Under the pieces are notes generated by a model. The model was given only the letters and a program-made list of their open reading frames with translations. It was not told the origin of the DNA and did no database searches. Positions 44,407 to 54,079 of a stretch of 64,000 nt of DNA are shown piece after piece. The translations under genes were made by a program, and so were the position numbers. The stretch comes from JAGVJT01 sp964471225 (GTDB lineage Bacteria; Pseudomonadota; Gammaproteobacteria; Legionellales; Legionellaceae): NCBI GenBank assembly GCA_964471225.1, contig CAYYEZ010000035.1, positions 40,640 to 104,639 on the forward strand. Direction: 5' to 3'. Every line of letters starts with the position of its first letter. Position 1 is the stretch's first letter.

Positions 44407-45681
44407 TTACCATGTGCTTCTGTGTTTAAACTCTCCTGAACTTTCAATCAGATTATCATATTCAGGATCATGACTTAATAACCGAGGCGTTAGTGTCTTT
44501 TTAGGGTAAAGCATATCATGGAGCGATACTCTTGCTACGAAATCTGGAGATAAACCTTCATCCAAGAGACCTATATAGTCAGTTTTATGTTCCTGCTTAC
44601 TTAAATGGTTACCCCAACGGATATATGTGCGAAAACTACTGATTTGGGTACTAAAGTCATTACGACTGGAGGTAAAGAAAAATGTGGATTTTAATCGTGT
44701 TACTTCCTCAATTAATAAACTAAATGAGGCCACAAGTGACGTATATCTTTTTTGATGAGAAAGATCGAAATCAAAGCTGCACGATCCATTAAAAAATAAA
44801 CTTGGGAGAATATTTTCACGTCGCATCTTAACTTCAGATGCGATTATTTTGTTAAGTCTTATCATTAATTGGGGAGTGCTGGATGAAAAATAACCGGATA
44901 GCTCTTCGGGATTATCTAAGAAAGTAATTAATATAGTCGCAAGAAAAGTTATGGATTTGAATAAGCAGACATCAGTATCGTCTTTAAGCTCTATGGATGG
45001 TACATGCTTTAAAATAGCCTCATTTGTTAATATACCATTTGAGTAAATGGAGGTTCTGCTTAATATAAAAAGAATACGTGCTACCTGTTTTATAGGATCT
45101 GCTTTATAAATGGGGCTGTAATATATAGCCTTATTGATAAGGAGGTCTTGGATATTTTGATTTGAAAAAAGTTTTAATTCAAGTTCAGGATATTTTTGCG
45201 CAGCCATAAACACCAGCTCACGCACTCTAATCAAATTTTTTCCCAACCGGTCATCAGATGTGTCGTGATATAAGTAGGGGAGCGTCTGTTCTAAACTATT
45301 GGCGGTAAAGCCATCTGAATGATAAAAAGAACTTTCTACGTCAGGATCTAAAGTCAGTAATTTTAGTAACTTATGTAAATAAGTTACAGGTAATTTACTA
45401 GCCCAACCTAAATGAAAGTATAAAAACAGCCCATTGATAATTTTAAAAAACTTGCGTTGGCTATTCGGATGTCGTAAAAATTCAACTTTTTCATCATGTG
45501 TTGCGCCATTATATGCGTTAAGTAATCCACGAATGTAATCAGCTGCACCAAATGGATTTATCGTTTCATTTTTTGCAGCAATTCCTTTTCGGTAATCTTG
45601 GCAATGAATGTAACGTATAATTGCATTTTGATGTTGGGCGAATTGTATGGGCTCAATAGTACGCTTATAAAGGTAATTCAC
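44407..45681 (-). CDS. Orphan 424-residue protein, effector-like
   Basis: Not recognised. A largely alpha-helical soluble protein without signal peptide or clear repeats, rich in Leu, Ile, Tyr and Phe. Segments such as FKSITFLATILITFL are hydrophobic but probably buried helices. AGGAACATAGTG precedes the start: the first codon at 45681 is ATG, with AGGA 8 nt upstream. A promoter-like TTGACAATATG lies about 55 bp upstream. It sits between ribB and nrdB, unrelated to either, and is likely an accessory or host-interaction gene (inference). Confidence 0.65.
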   Translation of the reverse strand: MNYLYKRTIEPIQFAQHQNAIIRYIHCQDYRKGIAAKNETINPFGAADYIRGLLNAYNGATHDEKVEFLRHPNSQRKFFKIINGLFLYFHLGWASKLPVTYLHKLLKLLTLDPDVESSFYHSDGFTANSLEQTLPYLYHDTSDDRLGKNLIRVRELVFMAAQKYPELELKLFSNQNIQDLLINKAIYYSPIYKADPIKQVARILFILSRTSIYSNGILTNEAILKHVPSIELKDDTDVCLFKSITFLATILITFLDNPEELSGYFSSSTPQLMIRLNKIIASEVKMRRENILPSLFFNGSCSFDFDLSHQKRYTSLVASFSLLIEEVTRLKSTFFFTSSRNDFSTQISSFRTYIRWGNHLSKQEHKTDYIGLLDEGLSPDFVARVSLHDMLYPKKTLTPRLLSHDPEYDNLIESSGEFKHRSTW

Positions 45682-45706
45682 TATGTTCCTATAAAAAAAT
45701 TAGGTT

Positions 45707-45738
45707 TTTATATGGTTTCGCCCCGCCCATATTGTCAA
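45707..45738 (-). promoter_or_regulatory. Promoter candidate for the 424-residue orphan
   Basis: Minus strand TTGACA (45733-45738) with an AT-rich -10 candidate, CATATA (18-bp spacer) or TATAAA (20-bp spacer), at 45707-45714. Spacing is not ideal. Confidence 0.4.
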
Positions 45739-45766
45739 AGGGTTATTAATAACTTAACACTTGAGA

Positions 45767-45809
45767 ATATCCTGGTCTTTTTTGATTGTAACAAAAAAGC
45801 CCAGGATAT
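45767..45809 (-). terminator. Terminator-like hairpin downstream of nrdB
   Basis: ATATCCTGG (45767-45775) pairs with CCAGGATAT (45801-45809), and inner TTTTTTG (45778-45784) pairs with CAAAAAA (45792-45798): about 17 pairs with one mismatch. On the minus strand the T run is inside the stem, 37 bp past the nrdB stop. Confidence 0.6.
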
Positions 45810-45845
45810 ATCATAGTAACTTCAATAAGTTGCTACGCAGTACGC

Positions 45846-46952
45846 TTAAGCCTCATCTTCCCAGCTTAATGTACCGCCAGCTTGATACTCAATCACTCGA
45901 GTTTCAAAAAAGTTTTTCTCTTTTTTCAAATCAAGCATTTCGCTCATCCAAGGGAAAGGATTTTTCGCACCAGGATATTGCTCAGGTAATCCGATTTGAA
46001 CCAAGCGTCTGTTAGCAATAAAATGCAAGTACTCTTCAAACATCTCTGCATTCATTCCTAAAATACCGTTGGGCATGGTGTCTTTTGCATATTGATACTC
46101 AAGCTCAACACCTTCGGTAATTAATTTAATGATTTCTTCTTTGAATTCATTTGTCCATAGCTGTGGATTTTCGATTTTGATTTGATTAATCACATCAATG
46201 CCAAAATTCATATGCATAGACTCGTCTCGCAAAATGTATTGGAACTGCTCTGATGTTCCTACCATTTTATTGCGACGTCCCATAGACAAAATTTGAGTGA
46301 ATCCAACATAGAAGAATATTCCTTCGAAAACAACATAAAATGCAATCAGATCTCTTAACAAGCGCTGATCATTTTCAAGTGTGCCTGTATGGAAAGACTC
46401 ATCTCCTAAGCTTTGTGTAAACGGAAGAGCCCAAGATGCTTTTCTTGAAACAGCAGGGATCTCACGATACATATTAAAAACTTCAGCCTCATCCATGCCT
46501 AAGCTCTCAATAATGTATTGATAAGCATGTGTATGTAGTGCTTCTTCGAAAGCCTGTCGTAACAGATATTGTCGACACTCTGGGTTCGTGATATGTCGAT
46601 AAACTGCAAGCACCAAATTATTTGCAACTAATGAATCAGCTGTTGAGAAAAACCCGAGATTACGTTTAATAATCAAACGCTCATCTTCAGTCAAACCATT
46701 TGTACTGTTCCATAATGCTAAATCAGCACTCATGTTAATTTCATTTGGCATCCAGTGGTTTGCACACGCCTTAAGATATTTGTCCCAAGCCCAAGGATAT
46801 TTAAATGGAACAAGTTGATTTAAGTCGGCTCGACAGTTGATGATTTGTTTATCATCAACTTGGATACGAGCAGCGCCCATTTCAATAAATTCGAGGCCTG
46901 TAGCTCCGGTGCTTATTTTTAGGTCAGGGGCATCAAGAGTTGCCATAGTCAT
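45846..46952 (-). CDS. nrdB: Ribonucleoside-diphosphate reductase beta subunit (class Ia)
   Basis: A 368-residue di-iron subunit. Iron ligands are visible in AFEEALHTHAYQYI, where E-x2-H then Y four residues later fits the E115/H118/Y122 arrangement of E. coli, so the radical tyrosine is kept (unlike chlamydial Phe-type enzymes). FYVVFEGIFFYVGFTQIL and LRDESMHMNFGIDV supply the remaining ligands. It follows nrdA by 16 bp and shares its NrdR-controlled promoter. Confidence 0.95.
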   Translation of the reverse strand: MTMATLDAPDLKISTGATGLEFIEMGAARIQVDDKQIINCRADLNQLVPFKYPWAWDKYLKACANHWMPNEINMSADLALWNSTNGLTEDERLIIKRNLGFFSTADSLVANNLVLAVYRHITNPECRQYLLRQAFEEALHTHAYQYIIESLGMDEAEVFNMYREIPAVSRKASWALPFTQSLGDESFHTGTLENDQRLLRDLIAFYVVFEGIFFYVGFTQILSMGRRNKMVGTSEQFQYILRDESMHMNFGIDVINQIKIENPQLWTNEFKEEIIKLITEGVELEYQYAKDTMPNGILGMNAEMFEEYLHFIANRRLVQIGLPEQYPGAKNPFPWMSEMLDLKKEKNFFETRVIEYQAGGTLSWEDEA

Positions 46953-46968
46953 ATTTGTATCTCCTTAC

Positions 46969-49785
46969 TTATTGGCATGCTTCGCAATCTGGATCGAGAA
47001 TTGAGCATACTTTAGGTTCTTCAAGTTTCACCGCATTAAGCGCGCCATCATGCACAGTTGATTTTTCTGCATTTGTGGCACCTAAGCTGCGTAGATAATA
47101 AGTTGTTTTTAAGCCGCGAAGCCAAGCTAGACGATATAAATCATCTAATTTTTTTCCGGAGGGCTTTGCCATATAGATATTTAACGATTGTGCTTGGTCT
47201 ATCCATTTTTGACGGCGAGATGCTGCTTCAACCAACCATTCTGGTGAAATTTCAAACGACGTTGCATAACGTGCTTTTAATTTCTCAGGAATTCGGCTGA
47301 TAGGCTGGACACTACCATTAAAATATTTTAAATCATTAATCATCACTTCATCCCATAAATTAAGTGCTTTGAGATCAGCAACTAAATACGGGTTAATCAC
47401 GGTAAACTCACCGGATAAATTGGATTTCACATAAAGGTTTTGATAGGTTGGTTCGATAGACTGTGATACAGCACAAATATTAGAAATTGTCGCGGTTGGT
47501 GCTATCGCCATGACATTAGAGTTTCGCATGCCTTGCGTACGTACTTTTATCCGTAACGATTCCCAATTAAGTTGTTGTGAGCGATCTTGTTCTAAAAATT
47601 GACCGCGTGCTTGCTGTAAAAGACTAATTGAGTCAATAGGTAAAATTCCTTTGCTCCAGAGAGAGCCTTCAAAGCTTGAGTATTTTCCTCGCTCTTTAGC
47701 AAGCTCCGATGACGCTTCAATCGCGTAGTAGCTCACAAGCTCCATTGAAGTATCTGCGAATTGAACCGCTGCTTCAGAAGCATACTCGAGATTAAGTGCG
47801 TACAGCGCATCTTGGAATCCCATCACACCTAGTCCAATTGGGCGATGTTTCAAGTTAGAGTTGCGTGCTTGAGGGACAGAGTAGTAATTGATATCAATGA
47901 CGTTGTCCAACATACGAATAGCAGTTTTGATGGTTTGCTTTAATTTTTCTTTATCCAACTGACCATCGTTTAAATGCGCGGGTAAGTTCACGCTGCCTAA
48001 ATTACACACCGCAATTTCTTCGGCAGAAGTGTTCAACGTAATTTCTGTACATAGGTTAGAGCTGTGTACCACTCCAGCGTGTTGTTGTGGTGAACGAATA
48101 TTACAAGGATCTTTGAAAGTTAACCAGGGATGGCCTGTTTCAAATAACATGGATAACATTTTTCGCCACAATTTTACTGCAGAAACGACCTTAAAGCTGT
48201 GAAGTTTTCCTTTCTCTGCTTGACGCTCATAATTTTGATAAAGTGTTTCAAAAGCTTTACCAAAACTATCGTGTAATCCTGGAACTTCATCGGGTGAAAA
48301 AAGTGTCCAATTACCATCTTCTTGTACACGCTTCATGAACAAATCTGGAACCCATAATGCGGTATTCATGTCGTGCGTACGACGTCTATCGTCACCTGTA
48401 TTTTTGCGTAACTCAAGAAACTCTTCAACATCACGATGCCAGCATTCAAGATATGCGCAAACGGCACCTTTACGTTTTCCACCTTGGTTAACGGCGACTG
48501 CCGTCGCATCAGCAACATTTAAGAAGGGAACAACGCCTTGAGAGCGACCATTGGTTCCTTTGATGTGTGCCCCCATGGCTCGGACCGAAGTCCAGTCATT
48601 ACCTAGGCCACCCGCAAATTTAGAAAGCAGGGCGTTATCTTTGATCGCACCATAAATCCCATCTAAATCGTCTGGAACTGTGGTTAAATAACAGCTAGAA
48701 AGCTGGGGTCGAACTGTTCCTGAGTTAAAAAGGGTAGGTGTTGAAGCCATATAATCAAAAGATGACAGTAGCATGTAAAACTCAATTGCTTTTTCATCTT
48801 TCTTTTCTTCACGAATCGCAAGACCCATCGCCACACGCATAAAAAAGGCTTGAGGTAATTCGTAGCGTGTTCCTTTTTCATGAATAAAGTAACGATCATA
48901 CAGTGTTTGTAAACTTAAATAAGTAAACTGCATATCACGTTGTGGCAAAATCGCGTTTGCTAATTTTTCTAAATTAAAACTGCTTAGCAGGGGATCTAAC
49001 AAGCCTTGCTTGATGCCGTGATTGATATAAGCTTTGAAATACGAGGGATAAAACGAAGTCATTTCATCGAAGGTTGCATTTTGACGCAAATGTAAGTGTG
49101 CCAAAGCCTCGCCACGTAAACTATCGAGTAAGAGGCGTGCGCTGACGTAAGCGTAATTAGGCTCGCGCTCGACCATCGTTCGTGCAGACATAATCAGCGC
49201 TTTGTGTACATCACTCAGTTTTGCAAGATTAAAAAGATTGCGTAGTGCATCTTTGATAATGATATCAGGGTCAACTTCTTTCAACTCGCGACAAGCTTCA
49301 TGAACAATCGTTTGCACTCTGTCAATATCCAGAGGCTCAACATCACCGTTTGGCAGTGTAATTAAAAGCGCTTTGGGGTCACTCGCTACTTTTTTAGTCT
49401 CAATTTCACGCGCTTTGCGTCGTTCTTCTCGATACAAGACATAAGATCTGGCAACTTTATATTGTCCTGTACGCATCAACGCTAATTCAACTTGATCTTG
49501 AATATCTTCAATGTGAATCGTACCACCAGTAGGTAACCTCCGCTCAAAAGTTCGTGTCATTTGACGCGTTAGTTCATCAATCTGCTGATAAACTCGGTTA
49601 GAGCTGGCCGCATTGCTTCCTTCTACTGCAATAAATGCTTTAGTGATAGCAATTTTAATTTTATTTTCATCATAACGCACAACTTTTCCATTGCGTTTGA
49701 TGGTTTTTAAAAGCCCCGGAAGATGGGCTATAAGCTCGGCCTCTGTTTCTAACGCATCATGCACGGGTTCAATAATTTCTGACAT
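46969..49785 (-). CDS. nrdA: Ribonucleoside-diphosphate reductase alpha subunit (class Ia)
   Basis: A 938-residue catalytic subunit. The N-terminal ATP-cone begins KTIKRNGKVVRYDENKIKIA, and a second, partial cone-like region follows (ITLPNGDVEPLDIDRVQTIV). Active-site residues: Cys in LSSCYLTTVPDD, NLCTEI (radical Cys and Glu), and Cys in VCNLGSVNLP. The C-terminal redox pair is in DPDCEACQ. Longer than E. coli NrdA because of the extra N-terminal region. Makes deoxynucleotides with NrdB. Confidence 0.95.
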   Translation of the reverse strand: MSEIIEPVHDALETEAELIAHLPGLLKTIKRNGKVVRYDENKIKIAITKAFIAVEGSNAASSNRVYQQIDELTRQMTRTFERRLPTGGTIHIEDIQDQVELALMRTGQYKVARSYVLYREERRKAREIETKKVASDPKALLITLPNGDVEPLDIDRVQTIVHEACRELKEVDPDIIIKDALRNLFNLAKLSDVHKALIMSARTMVEREPNYAYVSARLLLDSLRGEALAHLHLRQNATFDEMTSFYPSYFKAYINHGIKQGLLDPLLSSFNLEKLANAILPQRDMQFTYLSLQTLYDRYFIHEKGTRYELPQAFFMRVAMGLAIREEKKDEKAIEFYMLLSSFDYMASTPTLFNSGTVRPQLSSCYLTTVPDDLDGIYGAIKDNALLSKFAGGLGNDWTSVRAMGAHIKGTNGRSQGVVPFLNVADATAVAVNQGGKRKGAVCAYLECWHRDVEEFLELRKNTGDDRRRTHDMNTALWVPDLFMKRVQEDGNWTLFSPDEVPGLHDSFGKAFETLYQNYERQAEKGKLHSFKVVSAVKLWRKMLSMLFETGHPWLTFKDPCNIRSPQQHAGVVHSSNLCTEITLNTSAEEIAVCNLGSVNLPAHLNDGQLDKEKLKQTIKTAIRMLDNVIDINYYSVPQARNSNLKHRPIGLGVMGFQDALYALNLEYASEAAVQFADTSMELVSYYAIEASSELAKERGKYSSFEGSLWSKGILPIDSISLLQQARGQFLEQDRSQQLNWESLRIKVRTQGMRNSNVMAIAPTATISNICAVSQSIEPTYQNLYVKSNLSGEFTVINPYLVADLKALNLWDEVMINDLKYFNGSVQPISRIPEKLKARYATSFEISPEWLVEAASRRQKWIDQAQSLNIYMAKPSGKKLDDLYRLAWLRGLKTTYYLRSLGATNAEKSTVHDGALNAVKLEEPKVCSILDPDCEACQ

Positions 49786-49860
49786 GGATCCTCCCCAAAA
49801 TAATCAGACGGTGTGCGTCTGAGGTGATGTTATTCACAACAACGTCCTGAAGCTGCTAAA

Positions 49861-49876
49861 ACACAATATATAGTTA
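49861..49876 (-). promoter_or_regulatory. NrdR box 1 upstream of nrdAB
   Basis: ACACAATATATAGTTA matches the NrdR consensus (ACACwATATATwGTgt) at nearly all positions. It lies about 75 bp before the nrdA start. Confidence 0.8.
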
Positions 49877-49891
49877 ATAATACATCTTGCC

Positions 49892-49907
49892 TCACAATAT
49901 AATGTGT
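49892..49907 (-). promoter_or_regulatory. NrdR box 2 upstream of nrdAB
   Basis: TCACAATATAATGTGT, palindromic, 31 bp (three helical turns) from box 1. Paired boxes at this spacing are the normal NrdR operator for dATP/ATP-sensing repression of nrdAB. Confidence 0.8.
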
Positions 49908-50010
49908 TATGAGACAAATGGCAAGAGAATAGCCTGGGAATATCTTGTGGATAAAATGTGAATTTTTTGTGGACCAAAATTTTTTACATTAAGTTAGGTT
50001 TTGTTGACAA

Positions 50011-50763
50011 TTAATTAGTCAAAAGATTTCTTTTAACGATGATAGCGTCACTGACCTCAGAAAAACCGCGTGCTTTGACTGAAAAATCTTGCCATTCAGC
50101 AAAAAGTTGGCTCGAGCTTCCACCATCAAGATTCAGTGCCTCCGTACAAGATAGTGGCGAACTACGCATCAATTTGGCAAGCCCTGTTGTTGTCATAGGT
50201 GCTCTGTCTGTGACTAGCAAAATAATTTTGCCTGTTTTTGTAATCCCTAATGCTGTTCGCTCTGCATGCCCAGGTTTCAATGTTGGAATTTTTCCATGAA
50301 TCAATAAACGAGGCCCACTTTGAATGGCAAAACGCACATTGTCCTCGTGAAACTGCGAGTAGTGTACAATTGATGCACGATTATTTCGAATTTGAAAAAC
50401 TCCCCACCAACTAATTTGCTTTAAATTATTTGATTTAGTGGACTGCCCCATGCGTAAGCCTAAAGGGGCAAACTGCTCATCAAAAAATCCTCCGTTGACT
50501 GCGATTTGAGCATGTTTAGCTTTTGCAAATTGTTCAACAGTTGCCTGTCTTTTTTTTAGGCTTTTCGCAGTCACAAGGTCTAGCTGATTTTGACTCAAAT
50601 CAACTCGAAAAACATGGATATGAGACCAAGGCGTTAAAAGTGTATTCGCCATATCTTGATATTCAATACCTGGCCCGACCTTTTTCCAGTCAGCCTGAGC
50701 GCTCAGGGAGGAAGAAAGTAAAAATCCAACAAGCATCAGACGTGGAATGATTTGCTTTAACAT
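50011..50763 (-). CDS. NAGPA-type phosphodiester glycosidase family exported protein
   Basis: A 250-residue protein with a signal peptide (about 8-24, ending LSAQA). The remainder matches the phosphodiester glycosidase (NAGPA, PF09992) fold: AQIAVNGGFFDEQFAPLGLR, AIQSGPRLLIHGK, ERTALGITKTGKIILLVTD and ALNLDGGSSSQLF are the conserved blocks. Substrate unknown; bacterial homologs are periplasmic or wall-associated. It is transcribed on the same strand as nrdAB but upstream, ending before the NrdR boxes, and divergent from pmbA. Confidence 0.88.
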   Translation of the reverse strand: MLKQIIPRLMLVGFLLSSSLSAQADWKKVGPGIEYQDMANTLLTPWSHIHVFRVDLSQNQLDLVTAKSLKKRQATVEQFAKAKHAQIAVNGGFFDEQFAPLGLRMGQSTKSNNLKQISWWGVFQIRNNRASIVHYSQFHEDNVRFAIQSGPRLLIHGKIPTLKPGHAERTALGITKTGKIILLVTDRAPMTTTGLAKLMRSSPLSCTEALNLDGGSSSQLFAEWQDFSVKARGFSEVSDAIIVKRNLLTN

Positions 50764-50801
50764 CGTTATCTTGTATCCTTAATGCTATTTCGAGTAATGA
50801 G

Positions 50802-52172
50802 ATGAATATGCAAAAGAGTATGTCGCAACATAGCAATAGAGGGCCCTTAAAGTCAACTCAAGAATTATCGGCACTGATGGATACTGTCTTGAAAGAAGCC
50901 AAACAACAAGGCGCAACAGACGCTGCTGTTTCGGTTAATCATGATACTGGATTTTCTGTTGATGTACGCATGGGAGAAGTCGAAACGCTGGCTTTTAGTG
51001 AAGAAAAAGGTGTGGGTGTCACTGTTTATTTAGGGACACAAAAAGGTCATGCGAGCAGTAGTGATACTTCTGTTGATGCGATTAAAATGATGGTGAAGGC
51101 AGCGCTTGAAATTGCACAGGTTAGTGCGGCAGATCCCTGCTCTGGTCTTCCGGATAAAGCACTCGTCAACTTTGAGTATCCCGAGCTTGACTTATATCAC
51201 CCATGGGAAATTACACCTGCTGCTGCAATTGAAGAAGCAAAAGAATGCGAAAAAATCGCGCTTGCACATGATAAACGGATTACAAACTCTGATGGTGTTT
51301 CAATTTCTACTTATGCATTTGTTGCGGGATATGCAAGCTCTCAAGGATTTTCCGGTCTTGTGCGTAGCACAAGACATAGCATTAGTGCTTCAATGATCGC
51401 GCAAGAACATGACAAAATGCAGCGTGATTACGAATACTCTACTTCTCGCTATGCAGAACATTTACAATCGATTGATACGATCGCAAAAACTGCTGCGACA
51501 AGAACAATCAGCCGACTGGGTGCCCGCCAAATTCCAACACAGCAATGTCCGGTAGTGTTTTCTTCTCGTTTATCCAGTGGGATTTTTTCTACGTTTATTC
51601 AAGCTATCAGTGGTGGTAACTTATATCGTAAAAACTCATTTTTGTTGGACTCAGTGGGTAAGAGTATTTTTCCTGAGTGGATGCAGATTTATGAGCAGCC
51701 TCATCTTATCGGCGCTCTTGGCAGTACGCCTTTTGATAGTGAAGGGCTCATTACACGACCGAATATTTTTGTTAAAAATGGCATATTACAGCAGTATGCT
51801 TTAAGCAGCTATACAGCGAGAAAACTAGGGCTAGAAACCACAGCAAATTGTGGAGGGGTTTCTAATTTAACAATCGATTCAACCACTGGCGGCCTGGATG
51901 ACGTATTAAAGCAAATGGGACGCGGGTTATTAGTCACAGAACTCATGGGGCAGGGGATTAATCTTGTGACCGGTGATTACTCAAGAGGAGCTGTTGGTTT
52001 TTGGGTGGAAAATGGCCAAATACAATTCCCGGTCGAAGAGGTGACTATCGCAGGAAACCTACAAGAAATGTTTCATCGCATAAAAGCCGTGGGTCAAGAT
52101 ATTAATCCTAATAGCTCCACACGATGCGGCTCCATTCTGATTGATCAAATGATGATCGCAGGAGAGGCTTAA
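50802..52172 (+). CDS. pmbA: Metalloprotease PmbA/TldE
   Basis: A 456-residue TldE subunit. Conserved segments: EAKQQGATDAAVSVNHDTGF at the start, VVFSSRLSSGIFSTFIQAIS, GALGSTPFDSEGL and LVTELMGQGINLVTGDYSRG near the C-terminus. TldD carries the zinc-binding HExxxH; TldE/PmbA lacks it, as here. The TldDE pair processes some modified peptides (microcin B17) and degrades CcdA in E. coli. tldD is not in the window. The ORF starts at ATG 50802, and ATG 50808 is also possible. Confidence 0.93.
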   Translation: MNMQKSMSQHSNRGPLKSTQELSALMDTVLKEAKQQGATDAAVSVNHDTGFSVDVRMGEVETLAFSEEKGVGVTVYLGTQKGHASSSDTSVDAIKMMVKAALEIAQVSAADPCSGLPDKALVNFEYPELDLYHPWEITPAAAIEEAKECEKIALAHDKRITNSDGVSISTYAFVAGYASSQGFSGLVRSTRHSISASMIAQEHDKMQRDYEYSTSRYAEHLQSIDTIAKTAATRTISRLGARQIPTQQCPVVFSSRLSSGIFSTFIQAISGGNLYRKNSFLLDSVGKSIFPEWMQIYEQPHLIGALGSTPFDSEGLITRPNIFVKNGILQQYALSSYTARKLGLETTANCGGVSNLTIDSTTGGLDDVLKQMGRGLLVTELMGQGINLVTGDYSRGAVGFWVENGQIQFPVEEVTIAGNLQEMFHRIKAVGQDINPNSSTRCGSILIDQMMIAGEA

Positions 52173-52251
52173 TTTGATCAATAATTTGACAATTTAGCTG
52201 TTTCATACTAAATTCAGAGGGAAGCAAGCTCGTATTTTAAGGGAGTAAAGT

Positions 52252-52521
52252 ATGAAAACATATACAGTAACCGCCTTTGTTTTGGCAACGTTATTAAGCT
52301 TACCCGCGTTTGCTGCAACTGTCGTTACTGACCCTGTTACAGGTGTGGTGTATGTAACCACGGGTACGGTCTACGGCGTGGGTGCTGCTGCAGTGAACAC
52401 TTGGAATGGCGTGGTTCATACCACGACAGCAACGGCTGTTAGGGCTACAACGCCCGCTTATCACGGCGGAACCACGGTAAGACATACCGCTGCAGGAACG
52501 ACGGTACGTCACCATCGTTAG
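52252..52521 (+). CDS. Small exported protein with TTVRH repeats
   Basis: An 89-residue protein: signal peptide (TVTAFVLATLLSLPAFA, cleavage likely after AFA), then a Thr/Val/Gly-rich mature part of about 65 residues ending in two related units, GGTTVRHTAAG and GTTVRHHR. No cysteines. AAGGGAGT precedes the ATG. It is a single-gene unit with its own terminator. Function unknown; a histidine-rich tail might bind metal, but that is a guess. Confidence 0.7.
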   Translation: MKTYTVTAFVLATLLSLPAFAATVVTDPVTGVVYVTTGTVYGVGAAAVNTWNGVVHTTTATAVRATTPAYHGGTTVRHTAAGTTVRHHR

Positions 52522-52541
52522 GATGATAAATATTGTTTTTC

Positions 52542-52577
52542 AAACCTCGCATACAGTCGATGTTGTGCGAGGTTTTT
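52542..52577 (+). terminator. Rho-independent terminator
   Basis: AAACCTCGCA (52542-52551) pairs with TGCGAGGTTT (52566-52575), followed by more T residues. It ends the small exported protein gene, just before def. Confidence 0.9.
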
Positions 52578-52597
52578 ATTGATTTTTAAGGTATAAA

Positions 52598-53131
52598 ATG
52601 GCAGTTAAGCAAGTTTTAAAAATGGGGCATCTACAACTGGCGTCGCCTTCTTTACCGGTTCGAGATTTTTCTGAGGCCGTTTTGAGACCATTGATTGATG
52701 ATATGAATGACACGATGAATGAAGAGGCGGGTGTCGGCATTGCGGCACCTCAAATTGGGGTCAATCTTCGTATTATTTTGTTTGGCTTTGAAGAAAATCA
52801 ACGTTATCCTGATGAAAAGACAGTCCCATTCACGATTTTAATTAATCCAGAAATAGAGGCTTTGTCGGAAGAATGTGTTGATGGATGGGAGGGGTGTTTG
52901 AGTATTCCTGGTCTGAGGGGGCTTGTGCCTCGCTACCAGCGTATCCGTTATCGAGGCTATGACGAAAAAGGTCAACTCATTACACGTGTTGCTGAAGGAT
53001 TTCATGCAAGAGTTGTGCAACATGAGATTGACCATTTAAATGGGATTTTGTACCCTGAGCGTGTGCGTGATATGAAGAAATTTGGTTTTGAAGAAGAGTT
53101 GATTAATAGAATTTGGCCACAAGACCTTTGA
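52598..53131 (+). CDS. def: Peptide deformylase
   Basis: A 177-residue Fe/Zn hydrolase that removes the N-formyl group from nascent proteins. All three motifs are present: GVGIAAPQIG (I), EGCLSIPG (II, metal Cys) and HEIDHLNG (III, HExxH). The gene usually pairs with fmt; here nudC follows 6 bp later instead, and fmt is not in the window. It could be a second deformylase, but the sequence shows no departure from normal. Confidence 0.95.
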   Translation: MAVKQVLKMGHLQLASPSLPVRDFSEAVLRPLIDDMNDTMNEEAGVGIAAPQIGVNLRIILFGFEENQRYPDEKTVPFTILINPEIEALSEECVDGWEGCLSIPGLRGLVPRYQRIRYRGYDEKGQLITRVAEGFHARVVQHEIDHLNGILYPERVRDMKKFGFEEELINRIWPQDL

Positions 53132-53137
53132 GCTTTT

Positions 53138-53890
53138 ATGTATAGACATTCGATTATTTTTCATAAAGGACACATCCTACTCTCTGAACGAAGTATTTTT
53201 TGGGATACCTCTTTACTTCATTTTTCACATGAGATCATCTTAAGAAAAATAAATCTAGATACGGTAGATTTGATTGAGCTTGACTCGATTCAATGCTTAA
53301 TTCTGAGGGGTCAATGGGTGGCGCCGAAAGAAGCGTTGCATTTTATTGATATGCAACAATTCGATATGCTAGCGAAAGCTCTCTCTATTCTGCAATGGGA
53401 TAAGCAGCATCAATTTTGCGGTGCTTGTGGTCAAAAAACGCTACTCACTCATCAGTCTTTCGAGCGACATTGCTCTGTGTGTGAGATTAAATATTATCCC
53501 AGAATTTCCCCTGCTGTGATGGTGCTAATTAAACGCGGTAACGAAATTTTAATGGCAAGAAGCCCTCATTTTGCACCAGGCGTTTACGCTTTAATAGCAG
53601 GATTCGTCGAGGGAGGGGAGTCATTGGAGGCGGCTGTGCATCGAGAGGTTTTCGAAGAAGTCGGTATTAAAATAAAAAACTTATCGTATTATGGCTCGCA
53701 GTCTTGGCCTTTTCCTGATTCACTCATGATAGGTTTTACTGCCGAGTATGACTCAGGGGAAATTGTGATTGATAAAAACGAATTAGAAGATGCTGGCTGG
53801 TACTCATTTAATCAATTACCAGGCCTACCATCGTATCCAATGAGTATTGCTTTCAAAATGATTCATAGCCATTTTGAGGGTTGTGCTTAA
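53138..53890 (+). CDS. nudC: NAD(+) diphosphatase / NAD-RNA decapping Nudix hydrolase NudC
   Basis: A 250-residue protein. The zinc ribbon FCGACGQKT...HCSVC is near residues 90-112. The Nudix box GFVEGGESLEAAVHREVFEE follows, and then SQSWPFPDSLM, the NADH-pyrophosphatase signature (SQPWPFPxS). It cleaves NADH and removes NAD caps from RNA. It lies 6 bp after def and ends at a terminator. Beyond this point the sequence changes to transposon DNA. Confidence 0.93.
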   Translation: MYRHSIIFHKGHILLSERSIFWDTSLLHFSHEIILRKINLDTVDLIELDSIQCLILRGQWVAPKEALHFIDMQQFDMLAKALSILQWDKQHQFCGACGQKTLLTHQSFERHCSVCEIKYYPRISPAVMVLIKRGNEILMARSPHFAPGVYALIAGFVEGGESLEAAVHREVFEEVGIKIKNLSYYGSQSWPFPDSLMIGFTAEYDSGEIVIDKNELEDAGWYSFNQLPGLPSYPMSIAFKMIHSHFEGCA

Positions 53891-53927
53891 TCTATATCAA
53901 AGAAGCTAGAGTTTCATTTTAAAGAAC

Positions 53928-53965
53928 AAGCGTCTAGGGCCAGCAGCTCCTAGACGCTTTAATTT
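53928..53965 (+). terminator. Rho-independent terminator after nudC
   Basis: AAGCGTCTAGG (53928-53938) pairs with CCTAGACGCTT (53949-53959), then TAATTTT. It marks the end of core sequence, 8 bp before the transposon end. Confidence 0.85.
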
Positions 53966-53972
53966 TCGCTAT

Positions 53973-54013
53973 CCGGGTCTTGTTTAGGAACCCCCAAAAA
54001 TGCTCAGCCTAAA
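53973..54013 (+). repeat. Left terminal inverted repeat of the Tn3-family element
   Basis: Begins CCGGGTCTTGTTTAGG, continues AACCCCCAAAAATGCTC and AGCCTAAA. Matches 56959-56999 in reverse complement at 40 of 41 positions (TCTTG against TCTCG). The GGGTCT start and A-rich middle fit Tn3 ends, which usually begin GGGG. Confidence 0.9.
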
Positions 54014-54079
54014 TTTAGAACGAAATCCTTTAAGTAAGCTATAATAATGACATAACTAAATAAAAATTATATCTCGACT